Part shown: positions 5,817 to 7,516 of the stretch, piece by piece
Numbering within the stretch: position 1 is the stretch's first letter
Layout of the letters: each line of letters starts with the position of its first letter
Source: Bacteroidales bacterium
GTDB lineage: Bacteria > Bacteroidota > Bacteroidia > Bacteroidales > GCA-2748055
Assembly: GCA_023135025.1 (NCBI GenBank)
Contig: JAGLTY010000094.1
Span: forward strand, 1-7,516
Direction of reading: 5' to 3'
DNA length: 7,516 nt
The notes under the pieces: generated by a model
The model's database searches: none
Told to the model about the DNA's origin: nothing
What the model saw: only the letters and a program-made list of their open reading frames with translations
Made by a program: the position numbers and the translations under genes

Positions 5817-7516
5817 GTGAAACGGAAGTTAATATATACAGCAATTTTGATCCATACCTTGGCTTTTGCAGATGCACAGATCATTGCCGATCATGCCATT
5901 GTAAACCATTTTGATGACATACCCCAGCAATATATTGATTCTGTTAAGCTTATGCTGGTCTCTATTTCAGGGGAATCTCATTCCCAAGCTTATCGATTGG
6001 GGATGGATTTATTGGAGACAATTGACAATACTTACCAGGTTGCAACCTATGACTTAACAGCTCCTCCTGCCAGTACGAATCAATATCTGAGAATTGGCAG
6101 GCACCTCATTATGGGAGAAGATTACTTTTTCTCACAAACAAAGATCGCTGAACTGAAGGAGAATATTAGCGGGCAGAATAGCACGGGGAATCCCTTTCAT
6201 GTCATGGGTTTTGGGTGGTGTTGGGATATGACCAATGACAATGATCCCGGGGGGGCGCTAGATACGGTTTACCAGGTACACTGGGCTGGCAGGAGTATGG
6301 GAGGTCCCGATGGGAACTTGCGTTGGGGACTGGATAGCGCTGATCAGGTTCTTACGGGAAATAGCGTTTGCATGGACACTTACCTGGAAGCTGTTGAATC
6401 GTATATCCTGCATTGCACGGAGAATAGTTTTCCTACGAAATGGGTGTTTACCACAGGTCCGGTAGATCGCCATGATGGTACTGAGAACGGATTTCAGCGA
6501 GAGATTAAACATGATTATATCAGAGCCTATGTGGCGGAGGATACTTCAAGGATACTGTTTGATTATGCAGATATTTTATGCTGGAACAACAGCGGGGAGC
6601 AAAATCTGGCTGAATGGAACGATGAGGAAAGTATCCGGTCCCATGCAGAGATCCATCCCGAGAATATGATGGATTATAACAGTTCGTGGGATCTGATTAC
6701 ACACACTGAGGATGGTGATCACATTGGAGAGGTAGGTACAGTTCGTCTGGCCAAGGCCATGTGGTGGATGCTGGCCAGGATGGCTGGATGGGATGGAGAG
6801 ATTCCAGTAACCCATATTCAGCTTACTGCAGAGGAAGATTCCACGGAACTGATTACAGGAGGGGAGCTACAATATACAGCCACCGTACTGCCTGAAGATG
6901 CCACCAACCAGGCGGTGGATTGGAGCGTGATCAATGGCACAGGATCAGCAAGAATTTCTTCTCAGGGCTTGCTGAGAGGCGGATTGCCCGGAGATGTGGA
7001 GGTGATTGCCTTTGCACAGGATGGATCGGGAGTGGGAGATACCCTGGAGCTGACCATCACCGAACCACTGGTACCGGTGACCAATATCACTTTGACAACT
7101 GCCGGAGGCATCATCGAGATTGATGCAGGTACTTCCCTGCAGTGCTCAACTACAGTATTGCCTGTGGATGCCACCAACCCGGTGGTTGGGTGGAGTGTGG
7201 TCAATGGAACCGGATCGGCATCGGTCTCTTCAGGTGGTTTGGTAAGTGCGCTGACTGCAGGCACTGTGGATGTGGTAGCCACTGCAGAGGATGGATCCTG
7301 GATTGCAGATACCGTCCTACTGACCATATTAACTGCAATTCTTGTGACAGACATTGAGGTAAGTTCTGCCGGGGGTGTGACCCAAATGTTATTGGGAGAA
7401 GAACTGCAGATGTCAGCCAATGTATTGCCTGTGGATGCCACCAACCAGCAAGTTGCCTGGAGTGTGATCAACGGAACCGGATCTGCATCGATCTCTTCAG
7501 GTGGTTTGGTAAGTGC
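5817..7516 (+). CDS. Secreted SGNH-like protein with bacterial Ig-like repeats, GTG start, C-terminus cut by window edge
   Basis: The frame is open from the GTG at 5817, one base after the previous stop codon, to the right edge (566 full codons). GTG is chosen because it gives a signal peptide: KRK at 2–4, a hydrophobic core at 5–18, likely cleavage after Ala20 (ADA before Gln21). The first ATG in frame is codon 46, inside the domain. The domain at about 21–326 is a diverged paralog of the preceding protein: IADHAIV at 23–29, LMLVSISGESHS at 45–56 with Ser54, GFGWCWDM at 131–138, FTTGPVD at 211–217, LFDYADILCWN at 247–257, DGDH at 299–302 and AMWWMLARMAGW at 314–325. GES after a beta strand and a late D-x-x-H fit blocks I and V of SGNH hydrolases, so a secreted esterase or carbohydrate deacetylase is possible but unproven. 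At least three BIG2-type domains follow, and a T9SS sorting domain may lie beyond the edge. It is probably cotranscribed and translationally coupled with the preceding gene. Confidence 0.92.
   Translation, partial: MKRKLIYTAILIHTLAFADAQIIADHAIVNHFDDIPQQYIDSVKLMLVSISGESHSQAYRLGMDLLETIDNTYQVATYDLTAPPASTNQYLRIGRHLIMGEDYFFSQTKIAELKENISGQNSTGNPFHVMGFGWCWDMTNDNDPGGALDTVYQVHWAGRSMGGPDGNLRWGLDSADQVLTGNSVCMDTYLEAVESYILHCTENSFPTKWVFTTGPVDRHDGTENGFQREIKHDYIRAYVAEDTSRILFDYADILCWNNSGEQNLAEWNDEESIRSHAEIHPENMMDYNSSWDLITHTEDGDHIGEVGTVRLAKAMWWMLARMAGWDGEIPVTHIQLTAEEDSTELITGGELQYTATVLPEDATNQAVDWSVINGTGSARISSQGLLRGGLPGDVEVIAFAQDGSGVGDTLELTITEPLVPVTNITLTTAGGIIEIDAGTSLQCSTTVLPVDATNPVVGWSVVNGTGSASVSSGGLVSALTAGTVDVVATAEDGSWIADTVLLTILTAILVTDIEVSSAGGVTQMLLGEELQMSANVLPVDATNQQVAWSVINGTGSASISSGGLVS
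6804..7516 (+). repeat. Tandem bacterial Ig-like (BIG2-type) repeats inside the last gene
   Basis: Three copies are visible: residues about 330–415, 419–505 and 509–566, the last cut by the edge. Each carries the core V-L-P-x-D-A-T-N-x-x-V-x-W-S-V-x-N-G-T-G-S-A-x-I/V-S-S-x-G-L. The core's first codon falls at 6885, 7155 and 7422, giving periods of 270 and 267 bases (90 and 89 codons). Copies 2 and 3 are close at the DNA level, with identical runs of about 25 bases at the start of the core and at its end, while copy 1 is more diverged. Such domains usually serve as spacers or adhesive modules that hold a catalytic domain away from the cell surface. How many copies follow cannot be seen. Confidence 0.9.

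Noticed and set aside
6962..7471. Minus-strand open frame of 169 codons across the Ig-like repeats
   Set aside because: It follows the repeat period of the plus-strand gene and consists of Thr/Ser/Pro-rich shadow sequence. The plus frame carries the recognisable domains.

Overview
The window looks like chromosomal DNA of a member of the Bacteroidota. The evidence is a C-terminal domain of the type IX secretion (T9SS, Por) sorting type on one secreted protein, a fused aspartokinase–homoserine dehydrogenase, and weak or absent Shine-Dalgarno sequences at most starts. I cannot name the genus from the sequence alone.

Left part (1–3490, minus strand): three housekeeping genes run in the order folE, fabD, thrA with gaps of 14 and 23 bases, so they are probably one transcript. 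They encode GTP cyclohydrolase I (first step of folate/pterin synthesis), malonyl-CoA:ACP transacylase (fatty acid synthesis) and bifunctional aspartokinase/homoserine dehydrogenase (threonine, methionine and lysine branch). thrA runs off the left edge after 647 codons and lacks its C-terminal part. It is open from position 1941 to position 1.

Middle (3491–3617): a 127-base divergent intergenic region carries an imperfect inverted repeat and must hold the promoters for both directions. No promoter match is convincing.

Right part (3618–7516, plus strand): hldD (ADP-heptose 6-epimerase, for lipopolysaccharide inner-core heptose) is followed at 20 bases by a secreted 403-residue protein with a T9SS-type C-terminal domain. 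One base after its stop codon comes a second, larger secreted protein that starts at a GTG and runs off the right edge. The two secreted proteins are diverged paralogs over about 300 residues. They share an N-terminal IADxxxV stretch, a Ser-His motif after a beta strand, a W-x-W-C or W-C-W block, a TG block and a C-terminal WW-x-L-x-R-x-AGW block. The layout resembles an SGNH-type hydrolase, but I do not recognise a characterised family. The first ends in a sorting domain. The second continues into at least three bacterial Ig-like (BIG2-type) repeats of about 89–90 residues.

This tandem pair is the most interesting part of the window. The rest is ordinary core metabolism. No RNA genes, insertion sequences, CRISPR arrays or convincing terminators were seen, and no stretch over 300 bases lacks a gene.
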